Below are positions 9,226-23,035 of a stretch of DNA of 64,000 nucleotides, piece after piece (positions within the stretch are counted from its first letter, which is position 1; each line of letters starts with the position of its first letter). The position numbers and the translations under genes were made by a program. The notes below the pieces were generated by a model that worked only from the letters and a program-made list of their open reading frames with translations, was not told the origin of the DNA and made no database searches. This stretch comes from Phaseolibacter flectens ATCC 12775 (GTDB lineage Bacteria; Pseudomonadota; Gammaproteobacteria; Enterobacterales; Enterobacteriaceae), in the NCBI RefSeq assembly GCF_000518745.1, contig NZ_JAEE01000001.1, positions 121,084 through 185,083 of the forward strand, given 5' to 3'.

Positions 9226-10986
9226 ATGACGCAAACCTATATTGCCGGTAAAGATGCAGCCCTAGAGGATTCTATCCGCCGCTTTGAGGATCAGTTACAG
9301 CAACTCGGCTTCCATATTGAGCAGGCATCTTGGCTCAACCCAGTACCGAATGTTTGGTCCGTCCATATTCGAGATCGGGACTGTCCTCTTTGTTTTACCA
9401 ACGGTAAAGGCGCCAGCAAAAAAGCCGCCTTGGCCTCCGCCTTAGGTGAGTATTTTGAACGGCTTTCAACCAACTATTTCTTTGCTGATTTTTGGCTAGG
9501 TAAGGCGATTGCTGACAGTGAGTTTGTCCATTATCCGGATGAGCGCTGGTTTGCTATCCCGCCGGATAATCGGCTGCCGAAAGGCATACTGGATCCTTTT
9601 TTATCGGATTTTTACGATCCTGAACACGAGTTACAAGCCAGCGATCTTATCGATCTGCAATCAGGTCATACTGAGCGGGGGATCTGTGCCTTGCCTTTTA
9701 CGCGTCAATCTGATCAACAAACCGTCTATATCCCAATGAATATCATTGGTAACTTGTATGTATCCAATGGCATGTCTGCGGGTAATACCTGCAATGAAGC
9801 TCGTGTACAGGCGTTATCTGAAGTATTTGAACGCTATGTAAAAAATAAAATCATTGCCGAATCAATCAGTTTACCTGAAATCCCGACAGAGGTTCTTCAT
9901 CGCTATCCATCCGTGGTTGAAGCCATCGATACCCTGCAAGCCGAAGGTTTTCCCATTTTCGCTTACGACGGTTCACTGGGTGGCCAATATCCTGTCATTT
10001 GTGTGGTTCTGTTTAATCCTAATAACGGGACCTGTTTCGCTTCATTTGGCGCCCATCCTGATTTTGGTGTGGCCCTAGAACGGACAGTGACTGAATTGTT
10101 GCAAGGTCGCAGTCTGAAAGATTTGGATGTATTTACCGCCCCCACCTTTGATGATGAAGAAGTGGCCGAGCCGACAAACCTAGAAACCCACTTTATTGAC
10201 TCCAGTGGCTTGATTTGTTGGGATCTGTTTAAAGAGACGGCGGACTATCCTTTCGTAGATTGGTCGTTTTCTGGGACAACTGAGCAAGAGTTTACAACGT
10301 TGATGGCGATTTTCAATGCTGCCAATCAACCTGTTTATATTGCCGATTATGAGCATTTGGGTGTGTATGCCTGTCGAATTATTGTGCCTGGTATGTCTGA
10401 TATCTATGCAGCTGAAGACTTATTATTAGCAAACAACAATATGGGAATGACACTGCGGGACACTCTCCTCAGTCTACCAGCCAGTGACTGGCCCGCACAG
10501 CAGTATCTCGATCTGATTCAAACACTGGATGAGATGGGTATGGATGACTTCACCCGTGTGCGTGAATTACTGGGCATCGCTAGCGGCAAAAATAATGGAT
10601 GGTCAACCTTACGGATCGGTGAATTAAAAGCCATGCTGGCTTTGGCGGGTCAAGATCATCAGCAAGCTTTGATCTGGACAGAGTGGACCATGGAATTTAA
10701 TGGTTCGGTGTTCGATGACACGCGTAATAACTATTATCGCTGTCTGCATACGCTGCTACTGCTAACGCAAGAGCCCACTCGGCAACCTATCGAATACCAT
10801 CATGCATTTGTCCGAATGTACGGTAGCGACATCGTTGACGCAGCCAGTGCTGCCCTCAGTGGTGAATCGGCATTCTACGATTTGTGTTGTGTCGATCAGG
10901 ATCTGGCGTGTTTCCCTGCACACCAAGCTTTATTGCAAGCCTACGATAAACTACAACAGGCTAAGAAAAAACACTGGTACGGCTAA
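9226..10986 (+). CDS. ycaO: YcaO-domain ATP-dependent protein, accessory factor for S12 methylthiolation
   Basis: The product is 586 residues, the same length as E. coli YcaO. It has the ATP-binding YcaO domain in the first two thirds (conserved stretches GKGASKKAALASALGEYFERLS, near residue 65, and NTCNEARVQALSEVFERYVK, near 190) and a helical, TPR-like C-terminal third. E. coli YcaO is known to strengthen beta-methylthiolation of ribosomal protein S12, the reaction carried out by RimO, whose gene is also in this window at 37156. No azoline-peptide partner genes are adjacent, so a ribosomal role fits better than a toxin-maturation role. In E. coli focA-pflBA follows this locus and it is absent here. 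Confidence 0.95.
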   Translation: MTQTYIAGKDAALEDSIRRFEDQLQQLGFHIEQASWLNPVPNVWSVHIRDRDCPLCFTNGKGASKKAALASALGEYFERLSTNYFFADFWLGKAIADSEFVHYPDERWFAIPPDNRLPKGILDPFLSDFYDPEHELQASDLIDLQSGHTERGICALPFTRQSDQQTVYIPMNIIGNLYVSNGMSAGNTCNEARVQALSEVFERYVKNKIIAESISLPEIPTEVLHRYPSVVEAIDTLQAEGFPIFAYDGSLGGQYPVICVVLFNPNNGTCFASFGAHPDFGVALERTVTELLQGRSLKDLDVFTAPTFDDEEVAEPTNLETHFIDSSGLICWDLFKETADYPFVDWSFSGTTEQEFTTLMAIFNAANQPVYIADYEHLGVYACRIIVPGMSDIYAAEDLLLANNNMGMTLRDTLLSLPASDWPAQQYLDLIQTLDEMGMDDFTRVRELLGIASGKNNGWSTLRIGELKAMLALAGQDHQQALIWTEWTMEFNGSVFDDTRNNYYRCLHTLLLLTQEPTRQPIEYHHAFVRMYGSDIVDAASAALSGESAFYDLCCVDQDLACFPAHQALLQAYDKLQQAKKKHWYG

Positions 10987-10994
10987 CTCAATCG

Positions 10995-11026
10995 TACCAC
11001 ACTGCCCAATCAAGGGCAGTGTGGTA
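10995..11026. terminator. Hairpin between the convergent genes ycaO and ycaD
   Basis: A perfect 13-bp inverted repeat (10995-11007 with 11014-11026, 6-base loop) fills the short gap between the two stop codons and would fold in transcripts from either side. There is no long T-tract, so it may terminate or simply protect both mRNA ends. Confidence 0.65.
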
Positions 11027-11029
11027 TAT

Positions 11030-12190
11030 TCAGGCATGAGCTACAGGGATGGAGGGCTGTTGATTGGTGCTGCGCAGTAAAAAGACCAAATAAACACCAG
11101 CAACAACCCCAATGACAAAAAATAACATATTGTCATTGATACTCTGCATTAGCCATGAGGTCAATGCGGGGCCAATCAAACTGCCTGTGGTATAACTGAG
11201 CAGGAGAGACTGCGCCATCGTCACCAATTCATCGGCAGAGACCTTTTCACACGCCCACGACATGGCGACGGGGTAAAGCGAGAAACCGGCACTGCCCAAG
11301 ATAAACAAGGCTGGCAGTAACGGTGCATGCAATAACATCGCTAACGCACCAATGATCACCAGCGAGACTTGGACACGTAATACAGCCAATCGACCATAGC
11401 GGTCAGCTAAACGTCCTGCTGGCCATTGCCCCATAATGCCTGCCGCAACCAGTAAAGCCATCCAGTAACCGACTTGCGCATTATCCATCTGCATGTGTGC
11501 AAAATAAAGGGGTAATAACCCATAAAGCGCGCCTAATACTACACCGGAAAGAATACAGCCATGAATGCCATGCCTTGCACCACGGTGAAACAACATCCGG
11601 CTCAGTTTAGGACGAGAGGCTGCCATTTCATGGGGATCAGCGTGGGTAATTTTTACCAGCAGCACGGGTAAAATCGCCAATAACATCAAGACCAGCAAAA
11701 ATGGAATGATAAGTATTGCCAATGCATCAGGCATTCCACTCACCACCAGCTGGCCACCCACAGTACCTAAGTAATAAACCATCATATAGGCTGCCAATAA
11801 TCGTCCACGGGTGCGAATGGTGCCCTGACACATTAAGGCGCTTTCGACTACAACCCAAATAAGCGCACACCCAATGCCAGCAATAAAGCGCCAAAACAGC
11901 CAACTGCTAAAAGAGTGACTGGCTAATAATGCCAAGGTCGCCATCGCAAATATGAATGCCGCGAAGTAATACCCCCGATTAAACCCCCACCGACGGATCA
12001 GCGAGCCTGCGATCAAGGTACCAAGCAAATTACCACTAAAAAAAGCGGAACCGACCCCACCAATCTGTGAGGTTGTAAAATTATCGTGGGCTAACCAAAG
12101 TGGCACCAAGGTATTCAAAACAGCAATAGATACCGTCAGGAGTAATAATCCACACAGCAGCAGCACCACTGCACGAGGCCAAGCGGTCAT
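11030..12190 (-). CDS. ycaD: MFS transporter YcaD
   Basis: A major facilitator superfamily permease with about 12 hydrophobic helices, 386 residues from the chosen start (E. coli YcaD 382). Strong family stretches are [33 protein letters not shown] and the basic loop [10 protein letters not shown] between helices 8 and 9. The transported substrate is not known. The ATG at 12190 is chosen because [19 protein letters not shown] aligns with the E. coli N-terminus. A longer frame back to a TTG at 12361 would add a non-conserved leader. No strong ribosome-binding site is visible before 12190, so the start is moderately uncertain. Confidence 0.9.
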   Translation of the reverse strand: MTAWPRAVVLLLCGLLLLTVSIAVLNTLVPLWLAHDNFTTSQIGGVGSAFFSGNLLGTLIAGSLIRRWGFNRGYYFAAFIFAMATLALLASHSFSSWLFWRFIAGIGCALIWVVVESALMCQGTIRTRGRLLAAYMMVYYLGTVGGQLVVSGMPDALAILIIPFLLVLMLLAILPVLLVKITHADPHEMAASRPKLSRMLFHRGARHGIHGCILSGVVLGALYGLLPLYFAHMQMDNAQVGYWMALLVAAGIMGQWPAGRLADRYGRLAVLRVQVSLVIIGALAMLLHAPLLPALFILGSAGFSLYPVAMSWACEKVSADELVTMAQSLLLSYTTGSLIGPALTSWLMQSINDNMLFFVIGVVAGVYLVFLLRSTNQQPSIPVAHA

Positions 12191-12429
12191 AGGGACAAAC
12201 CAATTAATAGTAGAGAGGAAAATATGCGCGAATAATGGCATTAATTTTTTTAAAGTCAATGAACAGAATCTATCAGAGCATTTTTTGTATGGCGCGGTTA
12301 AGGCAGACGGGAAAGTACAAGGAAACGAGAGTAATAAGAAATAAACTTGCTTAATACTCAACCGTAGTCATGTGAGTATTAAGCCATGAGGGAACGCTCA
12401 GCCTCAAGCGGCCAAGCGCGGATTGGCTA

Positions 12430-13764
<1,335 letters not shown>

Positions 13765-13816
13765 CTACAGATCAAACCTGCAAAGGCGTCATGTCGCCTA
13801 CATTACCGGAATGTGG

Positions 13817-15163
13817 CTATTTCTGGTAGCGTTTTGTGGCGCTAATTTCATCCTGTTCTGCTAACCATTGCAATTTCTCAGCAATACGAATTTCAAAGCC
13901 TCGATGAACAGGATAGTAGTAACGGCAATTGACCATTTGTTCAGGAAAATAACTATCCCCCGCAGCGTATGCGTTAGGTTGATCATGGGCATAACGGTAG
14001 CCCTGCTTAAAGCCCATCTCTTTCATCAGCGCCGTAGGGGCATTGCGTAAATGATAGGGCACATCATAATCTGGTCTTTGCTTCGCATCTTGCAATGCTT
14101 GATTAAAAGCTTGATACACCGCGTTACTTTTCGGGGCACAAGCTAAATAGACAATGGCTTGAGCGATGGCTCGTTCGCCTTCCGCGGGGCCGACCCGAGT
14201 AAAGCAGTCCCAAGCAGACAGTGCCACTTGCATGGCTTTAGGATCCGCATTCCCCACATCTTCTGAGGCGATCGCCAGCAAACGTCTGGCAACATACAAC
14301 GGATCCCCGCCTGCCGTTATGATCCTCGCATACCAGTATAACGCGGCATCGGGTGCCGATCCGCGCACGGATTTATGTAATGCAGAGATCAGATCATAAT
14401 AACGATCACCTTTATTATCAAAACGTGCAGCGCGTTCACCAACAACCTGTTGTAATAATTCTGGCGTTAGTAAGATCCTTCCTTTCTCATCAGCGTCTGC
14501 CATATCGGCCATCAATTCTAAGGTGTTTAGAGCAAGCCTTCCATCACCGTTGACGAACTCAGCTAATAAGTGCTGAGTTTCCTTGAGTAAGGTGATTTCT
14601 TTTTTACCATAACCGTTGATGGGATCCTGCATCGCCCGCTGTAAAATGGCCGAGATATCATCACTGGTCAGGGATTTGAGTAAATAGACTCTGGCCCGTG
14701 ACAATAATGCGGCGTTAAGTTCAAAGGAAGGATTTTCAGTGGTCGCTCCAATAAAAGTGACCGTACCATTTTCAATATAAGGGAGAAAAGCGTCTTGCTG
14801 GCTTTTATTAAAGCGATGAACTTCATCGACAAATAATATCGTTCGTTGTCCTGCCTGCAAATTCTGTTGCGCGACCGCCATGGCGTCGCGGATATCTTTC
14901 ACGCCTGCACTGACGGCCGAGAGTCGAATCACTTCGGCAGTTGCATAGCGCGCAATGATTTCAGCTAGGGTTGTTTTACCCGTGCCAGGCGGCCCCCAGA
15001 GGATCATCGAATGCAATTGCCCCGCTAAGATCGCTCGAGTTAAAGGCTTGCCAGCCGCTAACAGATGCTGCTGCCCCGCATATTCATGCAACTCACGCGG
15101 TCGCATACGAGCAGCAAGAGGCTGCAATGTGTTGTCTACGAAATCAAGTGACAAATTGTTCAC
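13817..15163 (-). CDS. rarA: Replication-associated recombination protein A (AAA+ ATPase)
   Basis: A 448-residue AAA+ ATPase of the RarA/MgsA/WHIP family (E. coli 447), which acts at stalled replication forks and interacts with SSB. Walker [10 protein letters not shown] begins at residue 57, Walker B is FVDEVHRF, and sensor 1 is GATTENPSF. The C-terminal tetramerisation domain is conserved ([12 protein letters not shown], and [20 protein letters not shown] near the end). It follows lolA by only 8 bases, so lolA-rarA are almost certainly cotranscribed, with serS further downstream. Confidence 0.96.
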   Translation of the reverse strand: MNNLSLDFVDNTLQPLAARMRPRELHEYAGQQHLLAAGKPLTRAILAGQLHSMILWGPPGTGKTTLAEIIARYATAEVIRLSAVSAGVKDIRDAMAVAQQNLQAGQRTILFVDEVHRFNKSQQDAFLPYIENGTVTFIGATTENPSFELNAALLSRARVYLLKSLTSDDISAILQRAMQDPINGYGKKEITLLKETQHLLAEFVNGDGRLALNTLELMADMADADEKGRILLTPELLQQVVGERAARFDNKGDRYYDLISALHKSVRGSAPDAALYWYARIITAGGDPLYVARRLLAIASEDVGNADPKAMQVALSAWDCFTRVGPAEGERAIAQAIVYLACAPKSNAVYQAFNQALQDAKQRPDYDVPYHLRNAPTALMKEMGFKQGYRYAHDQPNAYAAGDSYFPEQMVNCRYYYPVHRGFEIRIAEKLQWLAEQDEISATKRYQK

Positions 15164-15171
15164 GGCTTACC

Positions 15172-15783
15172 TTAGTGCCTCTGATCATCCACATCCACCC
15201 CTTTTGGCGGATTGAAGATAAATTTGCTGTTATCAATAGTCTGATTGTTTTCACTCTGTAACTGGTATTGACTGCGCTGTCCATCCTGTTCAACAGAAGT
15301 GAATTGTTTAATGACACCTTGGTTGGTCACATCGAGAGTAAATTGTTTAAGATTGCCGCCGGCTTGTTTGGGCGTCAGAGTGAAATGATCAGCACTCTGT
15401 TTGACGTGATATTTTTTCCAATCTTCCGCCTGATTACGGGCAATCAGCATAAACGGAGTATTATTGGTGGCGTTTTTCAACCAACTTGCGGTCACCTGGT
15501 CAACAAAAGGATTGTAATACCAGAGGGTTTTACCATCAGATATGATACGGGTTTGATCAGGCTTGATCATGTGCCAGTTAAATAAATCGGGTCTTTTCAC
15601 CCACATCTCGCCCTGACCCTGCTGGATGTTTTTTCCAGCGGCATCACTGACAGTTTGCACAAATGTTGCATAAAAACTATTGACCTGTTTAAGTCGGTGT
15701 TGCAATACCCCAGAATCATCAGCTTGGGCACTCATCGCCAACAAACACGCCATTACGCCGCCAAAGATGATTGATTTGTTCAT
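15172..15783 (-). CDS. lolA: Outer-membrane lipoprotein carrier protein LolA
   Basis: The periplasmic chaperone that takes lipoproteins from the LolCDE complex and hands them to LolB at the outer membrane. The 203-residue precursor (E. coli 203) starts with a signal peptide ending at MSAQA, followed by the LolA barrel with its typical RPDLFNWHMIKPDQTRIISDGKTLWYYNPFVDQVT stretch. The ATG at 15783 follows a GGGGG-type ribosome-binding site. It is followed after 8 bases by rarA and preceded by ftsK, the conserved ftsK-lolA-rarA order. Confidence 0.96.
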   Translation of the reverse strand: MNKSIIFGGVMACLLAMSAQADDSGVLQHRLKQVNSFYATFVQTVSDAAGKNIQQGQGEMWVKRPDLFNWHMIKPDQTRIISDGKTLWYYNPFVDQVTASWLKNATNNTPFMLIARNQAEDWKKYHVKQSADHFTLTPKQAGGNLKQFTLDVTNQGVIKQFTSVEQDGQRSQYQLQSENNQTIDNSKFIFNPPKGVDVDDQRH

Positions 15784-15872
15784 GGTGACCCCCTTTATTT
15801 AATGTAACGTGCAATGCCAAACGTACTGACAATGACACCCATTTCATCCACATGTTTAGCTTTTCAATGATT

Positions 15873-15905
15873 AGCATAAAGCCGGGATTCCCCCGGCTTT
15901 ATGCT
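15873..15905 (-). terminator. Strong hairpin between ftsK and lolA
   Basis: A perfect 14-bp stem (15873-15886 with 15892-15905, 5-base loop) just after the ftsK stop. It has no long T-tract on the minus strand, so it may only partly stop transcription and reduce read-through into lolA. Confidence 0.6.
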
Positions 15906-15930
15906 ATCAGAAAAGTATCGAGTAGGCAGG

Positions 15931-18900
15931 TTAAAGCTCGTGAGGCGGTGGAGATAACACCTCTCGATTGCCATTGTGACCCGGCTCAGAAACAATTCCC
16001 TGTGCTTCCATCTGCTCAATAATCCGCGCCGCCCTGTTATAGCCAATGCGGAACTGGCGCTGTACGCCTGAAATTGATGCCCTTCTTTTTTCCACTACAA
16101 AGAGCACGGCTTGATCAAATAAAGGATCAAGATCTTCACCGTTACTATCACCTGATGCAGAACCATTATCACTGTCATCGCCTGCGGTAATACTCTCAAT
16201 GTATTGTGGACGACCTCTGGCTTTCCAATCTTGGACGACCGCATGCACTTCTTGATCACGCACAAAGGCACCATGCACCCGAACGGGCATGGAAGAATTT
16301 GGCGGCATATAGAGCATATCTCCCATACCTAATAAGGACTCAGCACCAGACTGATCGATAATGGTTCGTGAGTCTATTTTACTTGACACCGTAAACGCGA
16401 TCCGGGTCGGAATATTGGCCTTAATCAGACCGGTTATCACGTCCACCGAGGGGCGTTGAGTAGCAAGAACCAAGTGGATCCCTGCAGCACGTGCTTTTTG
16501 TGCAAGGCGAGCAATTAATTCTTCCACTTTTTTACCGACCGCCATCATTAAATCAGCAAATTCATCGACCATCACCACAATATAAGGCAATTTTTCCAAA
16601 ACTGGGGGGAACGTATCCATACTGTCGCTTGGTTTCCAGAATGGATCAGGGATCGGGCGACCCATGGCTTCCGCCTCTGCAATGCGATCGTTATACCCTG
16701 CAAGGTTGCGGACACCCAACGCAGACATCAGTTTATAGCGGCGCTCCATCTCAGTGACACTCCAGCGTAACGCATTGGCCGCATCTTTCATGTCAGTGAC
16801 CACTTCTGTCAGCAAATGTGGGATCCCTTCATAAACGGAAAGTTCCAGCATTTTAGGGTCAATCATGATGAAACGCACGTCATCGGGGGTGGCTTTATAA
16901 AGCATGCTGAGGATCATGGCATTAACCCCAACAGATTTACCTGACCCAGTCGTCCCGGCAACCAATAAATGGGGCATTTTTGCAAGATCAGCCACCACCG
17001 GCTGACCCGAAATGTCCTTGCCTAAAACGATCGTTAAGGGTGACGGATTATCCCTGAATTCAGGGCAGTCTAATACTTCACGCAAGTAAACCGTTTGTCG
17101 ATGCTGATTCGGTAATTCCAGACCCACATACGGCTTGCCGGGGATCACTTCCACCACCCTGACTGCCACTGCAGATAATGAACGTGCCAAATCGCGTGAG
17201 AGATTAGAAATTCTGGCCGCTTTTACGCCAGGCGCTAAATCAAGTTCAAAACGGGTGATCACAGGTCCGGGTGAGATGCCGACCACTTCCGCTTTAACAC
17301 GAAAATCATTCAATCTTGCTTCAACCAATTTACCGGTTTGCTCTAAAGCAAACAGATCAATCGGTGCAGATTCCGCCGGTGGTTGAGTCAGTAAATCCAA
17401 GACAGGTAAAGGTGTCGACGGTTTTTGTAATGGTTGCTCATGGCGGACCAAGAAGGGATGGAAGAGACTATCATGGCTATCCGGCGTAGGCTGAGCTCCC
17501 TGTTCAGGGCGTTGTGACGACGCTGTCAGTGCTGGCGCCGCTGTCTCAGTAGACACCGGTGTGGTCTTCGACTGATTGAACCCCTCAGTGAAAGAAGAAG
17601 CATTTGGCGGCCAATCAGTCCCATATCCACTGTTTTGCTCACGCGATTGCGAGAAGGTCGGCGTCGGTGTTTCAACAGGCTCCGGCTGGGCATAGCGCTG
17701 CTGTTGCTGTTCAGCAAATTGACGAGCCAGTTCCTGCTGCTGCCACTGCTCGTCATCGATTTCGACTGACTGAGGCGAAGAACTTAGCTCATGAAATGAA
17801 TCGGTAGGATGTGGCGTTGCCTCAGTCGGGCCTTGCGCCGCGCAAACAGCCTTCATCTCTTGCGAACTTGCTGAAGTGATCTCCCCTGACATTGCAGTGT
17901 TTGCTCCCATCCCAACCGGCTCTGATGCTTGAGATTGTTCCCCTTGCCGCAATGCCACCACTGGCGATACAGATACGGGGGCTGCCATCTCAGTCGATTT
18001 TTTTTGTGCCTGTTCAGCCTCGCGCTCTGACGGAAGTTTAATCCCATAAGAGGCCAACTCTCGGCGAGTCGGTATTCGCACCGGATTGGGTCTCGGCAGT
18101 TCAGGGCCTATGCCTTGTTTCACTTGTGGGTTGCGATTGAGATCGCTCGAGGCGATCTCCGGGGACACAGCAGCCTGTTGATTGAAAGAAACGGTCTGTT
18201 TGGCTTGACCGGCATACACACCCGAGGTGGATAATTTGCCCATACTGGCCGCCAAAGCAAAAGCAGACTGCGGTGAAGCTTGCGGCACAGTAGAGCCGAG
18301 TATGGTATTGGTATTAGCAATATCCGTGCGATTGCTACTGACAGAGTCAGGCACTGTAGCAAGTTCAGCGGGTGTGTTGCCAAGACTATTTCCACTCATT
18401 TCGTGTGAAATGGCGTCAGTGACTAAACGATGGTTTATCGTCACCGGATCGGCAATGACCGGATTATCCAGAGTCTCGGTATGCGCCTCAGTCAATGCTG
18501 TACCATTTTCAGGGGTATCCGTTTGTCGAAGCGAGTCTGTCAGCGGCGGGTTAACTTGGGTCGAATACTGAAGATAAGGATCAATTTGGGTTGATTTTGC
18601 TGAATCTGCTGTCATTGAGCGCGGAATAATGGCAGCTTCGGTCGCTTTGCGGCGAGGCGTTAAAAGAATGTCATCGGGATCCACCAATGTTTGCGCGACA
18701 TCGATGGGCTCTTGGGTGTCAGTAACCAAACTAGACGCGGTTTCTGGCGCACAGACCAGTGCCTCAGTGTCTCGACTCGGATCTTGCGGATCTTGTCCAA
18801 AGTGAGTCAGTCGTGCAAAGACATCGATAACAACCAACCCGATTTTCTCTGCAACAGTCAACCAAGACCACCCAGTGTAAAGCGTAAATCCTACCACCCA

Positions 18901-19410
18901 AATACACAACAGAGACAGAATGCTCGCAGAAGTATCAAACAGAGGAGTGAGTGCGGTACTGACCAAATTGCCAATAATGCCGCCGGAGGGAAAATTCCAA
19001 ATATCATCGGCGTTAATTGCTGCCAGCCCGCAGGTGGTAATCACTAGACTCAGTGCACCAATCAAGCGAATGCCAATCGCAAAGTAGTCCATTTGAAGAC
19101 GTTGATTACGAAAACGCCAAGCCTGAGTACATAAGCCCACGATCACAACGGGCATCACATACGCCATGATACCAAAAATCGATAACAGGGTGTCCGCAAG
19201 CCATGCGCCTGCGCGCCCACCGTAATTACGTATTGGTTCATGCCAAGCCGTTTGTGTCCAGCCGGGATCAGAAGAATCGAAGCTCAGTAGACAGATCATT
19301 AAATAGCAAGAGAAGGCGACTGTTAATATCAGTAGCGCTTCCAGTAACCGTTTTTTACTGCTCATTGGCATTATAGCAATTTCTTTATCTTCGAGATATT
19401 CCTGGCTCAA
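15931..19410 (-). CDS. ftsK: DNA translocase FtsK
   Basis: This divisome protein anchors at the septum and pumps DNA so that XerCD can resolve chromosome dimers at dif. It has four N-terminal membrane helices (within about residues 15-180) and a long Pro/Gln/Ser/Thr-rich linker to about residue 650. The RecA-like motor follows, with Walker [13 protein letters not shown] near residue 815 and Walker [14 protein letters not shown], then a C-terminal winged-helix gamma domain that reads KOPS. The linker is poorly conserved. The start is set at a TTG (19410) giving [11 protein letters not shown], which aligns with the E. coli N-terminus SQEYIEDKEV and lies 5-6 bases after a GGAGAGG site. Predicted length is 1159 residues. 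A LexA-type box lies upstream. Confidence 0.95.
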   Translation of the reverse strand: MSQEYLEDKEIAIMPMSSKKRLLEALLILTVAFSCYLMICLLSFDSSDPGWTQTAWHEPIRNYGGRAGAWLADTLLSIFGIMAYVMPVVIVGLCTQAWRFRNQRLQMDYFAIGIRLIGALSLVITTCGLAAINADDIWNFPSGGIIGNLVSTALTPLFDTSASILSLLCIWVVGFTLYTGWSWLTVAEKIGLVVIDVFARLTHFGQDPQDPSRDTEALVCAPETASSLVTDTQEPIDVAQTLVDPDDILLTPRRKATEAAIIPRSMTADSAKSTQIDPYLQYSTQVNPPLTDSLRQTDTPENGTALTEAHTETLDNPVIADPVTINHRLVTDAISHEMSGNSLGNTPAELATVPDSVSSNRTDIANTNTILGSTVPQASPQSAFALAASMGKLSTSGVYAGQAKQTVSFNQQAAVSPEIASSDLNRNPQVKQGIGPELPRPNPVRIPTRRELASYGIKLPSEREAEQAQKKSTEMAAPVSVSPVVALRQGEQSQASEPVGMGANTAMSGEITSASSQEMKAVCAAQGPTEATPHPTDSFHELSSSPQSVEIDDEQWQQQELARQFAEQQQQRYAQPEPVETPTPTFSQSREQNSGYGTDWPPNASSFTEGFNQSKTTPVSTETAAPALTASSQRPEQGAQPTPDSHDSLFHPFLVRHEQPLQKPSTPLPVLDLLTQPPAESAPIDLFALEQTGKLVEARLNDFRVKAEVVGISPGPVITRFELDLAPGVKAARISNLSRDLARSLSAVAVRVVEVIPGKPYVGLELPNQHRQTVYLREVLDCPEFRDNPSPLTIVLGKDISGQPVVADLAKMPHLLVAGTTGSGKSVGVNAMILSMLYKATPDDVRFIMIDPKMLELSVYEGIPHLLTEVVTDMKDAANALRWSVTEMERRYKLMSALGVRNLAGYNDRIAEAEAMGRPIPDPFWKPSDSMDTFPPVLEKLPYIVVMVDEFADLMMAVGKKVEELIARLAQKARAAGIHLVLATQRPSVDVITGLIKANIPTRIAFTVSSKIDSRTIIDQSGAESLLGMGDMLYMPPNSSMPVRVHGAFVRDQEVHAVVQDWKARGRPQYIESITAGDDSDNGSASGDSNGEDLDPLFDQAVLFVVEKRRASISGVQRQFRIGYNRAARIIEQMEAQGIVSEPGHNGNREVLSPPPHEL

Positions 19411-19465
19411 GCGACCTCTCCAGGTGTGGCTAAATGAAAATAGGAACAGCACTCAGCAGCGCTGC

Positions 19466-19485
19466 TCCTGTACAGATCCACAGTA
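19466..19485 (-). promoter_or_regulatory. LexA-type SOS box before ftsK
   Basis: The palindromic element CTG-N10-CAG (19468-19470 and 19481-19483) matches the enterobacterial SOS box and lies about 56 bases upstream of the ftsK start. A -10-like TATACT (minus strand, 19484-19489) overlaps its edge. In E. coli ftsK (dinH) is SOS-inducible through such a site. The site is seen directly; the regulation is inferred. Confidence 0.7.
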
Positions 19486-19527
19486 GTATAACGCTTTAAC
19501 CGATATTTTGCACCTGTCTTCTTCCCT

Positions 19528-20022
19528 TTAGCGTGTTTTAATCATTAACCTGTTACTCTGCTTGACTTCCTCCATGACAACATAGGTACGTGTATCATTG
19601 ACACCCGGCAAACGCAATAAGGTTTCACCGAGTAATTTACGGTACGCTGACATATCAGGAACCCGCGTTTTTAGTAGATAATCAAAATCCCCTGAGACCA
19701 GATGGCATTCTTGGGTTTCTTCCAGTTTCTGAACGGCTGCATTAAATTGTTCAAAAACATCCGGCGCCCCTCGATTAAGGGTAATTTCTACAAAGACGAG
19801 TAGGGAAGCTTCAAGATATTGTGGATTGAGTAAAGCCGTATATCCTAAAATAAAGCCTTGCCTTTCCAGACGCCTGACACGCTCAAGACAGGGCGTGGGC
19901 GATAAACCGACACGTTTAGACAGCTCCACATTGGAAATACGTCCATCTTTTTGCAACTCATTGAGAATATTCCTATCAATTCGATCCAGTTCTTTCCCTG
20001 GACGCTTTTTATTATCTACCAT
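19528..20022 (-). CDS. lrp: Leucine-responsive regulatory protein
   Basis: A global regulator that senses leucine and controls amino-acid metabolism, transport and surface structures. The 164-residue protein is nearly the same as E. coli Lrp (164). It has an N-terminal AsnC-type helix-turn-helix (LDRIDRNILNELQKDGRISNVELSKRVGLSPTPCLERVRRLE, residues about 12-53) and a C-terminal RAM domain that forms octamers and binds leucine. It is divergent from trxB, with a roughly 480-base shared upstream region, as in E. coli, where Lrp represses itself. Confidence 0.98.
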   Translation of the reverse strand: MVDNKKRPGKELDRIDRNILNELQKDGRISNVELSKRVGLSPTPCLERVRRLERQGFILGYTALLNPQYLEASLLVFVEITLNRGAPDVFEQFNAAVQKLEETQECHLVSGDFDYLLKTRVPDMSAYRKLLGETLLRLPGVNDTRTYVVMEEVKQSNRLMIKTR

Positions 20023-21461
<1,439 letters not shown>

Positions 21462-21471
21462 TTCTCTTAAG

Positions 21472-21498
21472 GACTCTGCGCAGCATGGGTGCGGAGTC
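21472..21498 (+). terminator. Hairpin after trxB
   Basis: An imperfect GC-rich stem of about 10 pairs including G-T pairs (21472-21481 with 21489-21498) begins 10 bases after the trxB stop. Only a short T stretch follows, so this is a tentative terminator. Confidence 0.4.
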
Positions 21499-21560
21499 TG
21501 CCTTTGCTAACCTGAATGATTGACTCAAGCCTTATTCAGCTAATTTAACTAAATTTAAAA

Positions 21561-22262
21561 ATGTCTAAACCGAAACTTATTCATCTGAACGATAATCCCT
21601 ATCTTTTTCCTTCAATAGTCAATGCATTGGACAACCCAAACGGTCTCTTGGCTTTAGGCGGCGACCTCTCAATTGAGCGCTTGTATGCGGCTTACCAGAA
21701 GGGGATTTTTCCTTGGTTTTCTCATGATGATCCTTACCTATGGTGGTGTCCGGATCCCCGTGCTGTTTTATTTTGTCATAAATTTCATTGTAGTCGTAGT
21801 ATGCAACGTTTCCACCGCCATTCCCCCTATCGAGTCACACTGAATTTTGCTTTTGAGCAAGTGATCAAAGGTTGTGCCGAGCAGCGAAGCGAAGGAACCT
21901 GGATAACCGAACAAGTGATTACAAGCTGGGTAAACTTAGCGAAAACGGGATTAGCTCATTCTGTCGAGGTGTGGCTTGATGAACGATTAGTGGGTGGGTT
22001 GTATGGGATGGCTATCGGGCAAGTTTTTTGTGGAGAGTCGATGTTTAGCCGTGAGAAAAATGCCTCAAAAACGGCCTTGATGGTGTTCAATCAACATTTT
22101 CAATATCATGGTGGCCAGCTGATTGATTGCCAGATACTGAATGCCCATACTGCCTCTTTGGGAGCAGAAAACATCAAACGTAACGTTTATTTACAACAAC
22201 TTGGTTTTTTCAAATATCAGTCTTTACGCAAAGATTGTTGGTTGCCTAGGCGGATTTTTTAG
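21561..22262 (+). CDS. aat: Leucyl/phenylalanyl-tRNA--protein transferase
   Basis: An N-end-rule enzyme that attaches Leu or Phe from charged tRNA to proteins starting with Arg or Lys, marking them for ClpS/ClpAP, both encoded close by. The 233-residue protein (E. coli 234) has the family blocks [36 protein letters not shown], and [19 protein letters not shown], ending in an IDCQ-type motif. It lies just before infA as in E. coli. Confidence 0.96.
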   Translation: MSKPKLIHLNDNPYLFPSIVNALDNPNGLLALGGDLSIERLYAAYQKGIFPWFSHDDPYLWWCPDPRAVLFCHKFHCSRSMQRFHRHSPYRVTLNFAFEQVIKGCAEQRSEGTWITEQVITSWVNLAKTGLAHSVEVWLDERLVGGLYGMAIGQVFCGESMFSREKNASKTALMVFNQHFQYHGGQLIDCQILNAHTASLGAENIKRNVYLQQLGFFKYQSLRKDCWLPRRIF

Positions 22263-22281
22263 CCCATAAAGGTAACTTTTA

Positions 22282-22311
22282 CAGACATCGTTCAATAAAT
22301 GGTAGTATAAT
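22282..22311 (+). promoter_or_regulatory. Candidate sigma-70 promoter of infA
   Basis: A consensus -10 TATAAT (22306-22311) is preceded at 18 bases by CAGACA (22282-22287, four of six -35 positions). It lies about 230 bases before the infA ATG, so the transcript would have a long leader. That leader contains a 7-bp hairpin (22402-22408 with 22414-22420) followed by a short T-run. Confidence 0.5.
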
Positions 22312-22517
22312 GTTGCGGAATGTGATGAGCCCCCGCCAATCCCCCCTGCTGTTTTGCTTAGGGAAGGATACGAATGTCTGTTGTGACTCAAGGGATGCCG
22401 CACATAACATCGGGTTATGTTTTCACTTAACTCGTTAATAGACTCGAGTCCTGATATTTATCAGGATTTGGTGATTAAGCACTCAGTATTCGGCTGACAA
22501 GCCGAGTTAACAATTAG

Positions 22518-22757
<240 letters not shown>

Positions 22758-22988
22758 TAACATGATGCTGGCCGTAGCAACTTCAACCGTCTCCGCTTAC
22801 GGCCTAGCCTGTCTGTACTTTAATCCAACACATTTGTATTCTTCCGTGGATTGAACACGCTTCCTGCTTTGAATAACCTGCAATTTATCAATACAAAACA
22901 GAAGTCTTGATTTTGATGATGAAATTGAGTGAACGACTCAATGGCAAAGTAAACAAACAGGATGTTGAGCGACTCTCAGTAATACGCC

Positions 22989-23018
22989 TCCCTTACCACT
23001 GTAAGCCATGGTAAGGGA
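22989..23018 (-). terminator. Hairpin downstream of clpA
   Basis: A perfect 10-bp stem (22989-22998 with 23009-23018, 10-base loop) begins 18 bases after the clpA stop on the minus strand. No clear T-tract follows, so this is a weak intrinsic terminator or mRNA-stabilising hairpin between convergent infA and clpA. Confidence 0.5.
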
Positions 23019-23035
23019 AGCTAAGCGTCGAATGA

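Noticed and set aside
22758-23035. Expected tRNA-Ser gene (serW) after infA
   Set aside because: No cloverleaf or 3' TTCGAATCC-type arm is visible between infA and clpA.
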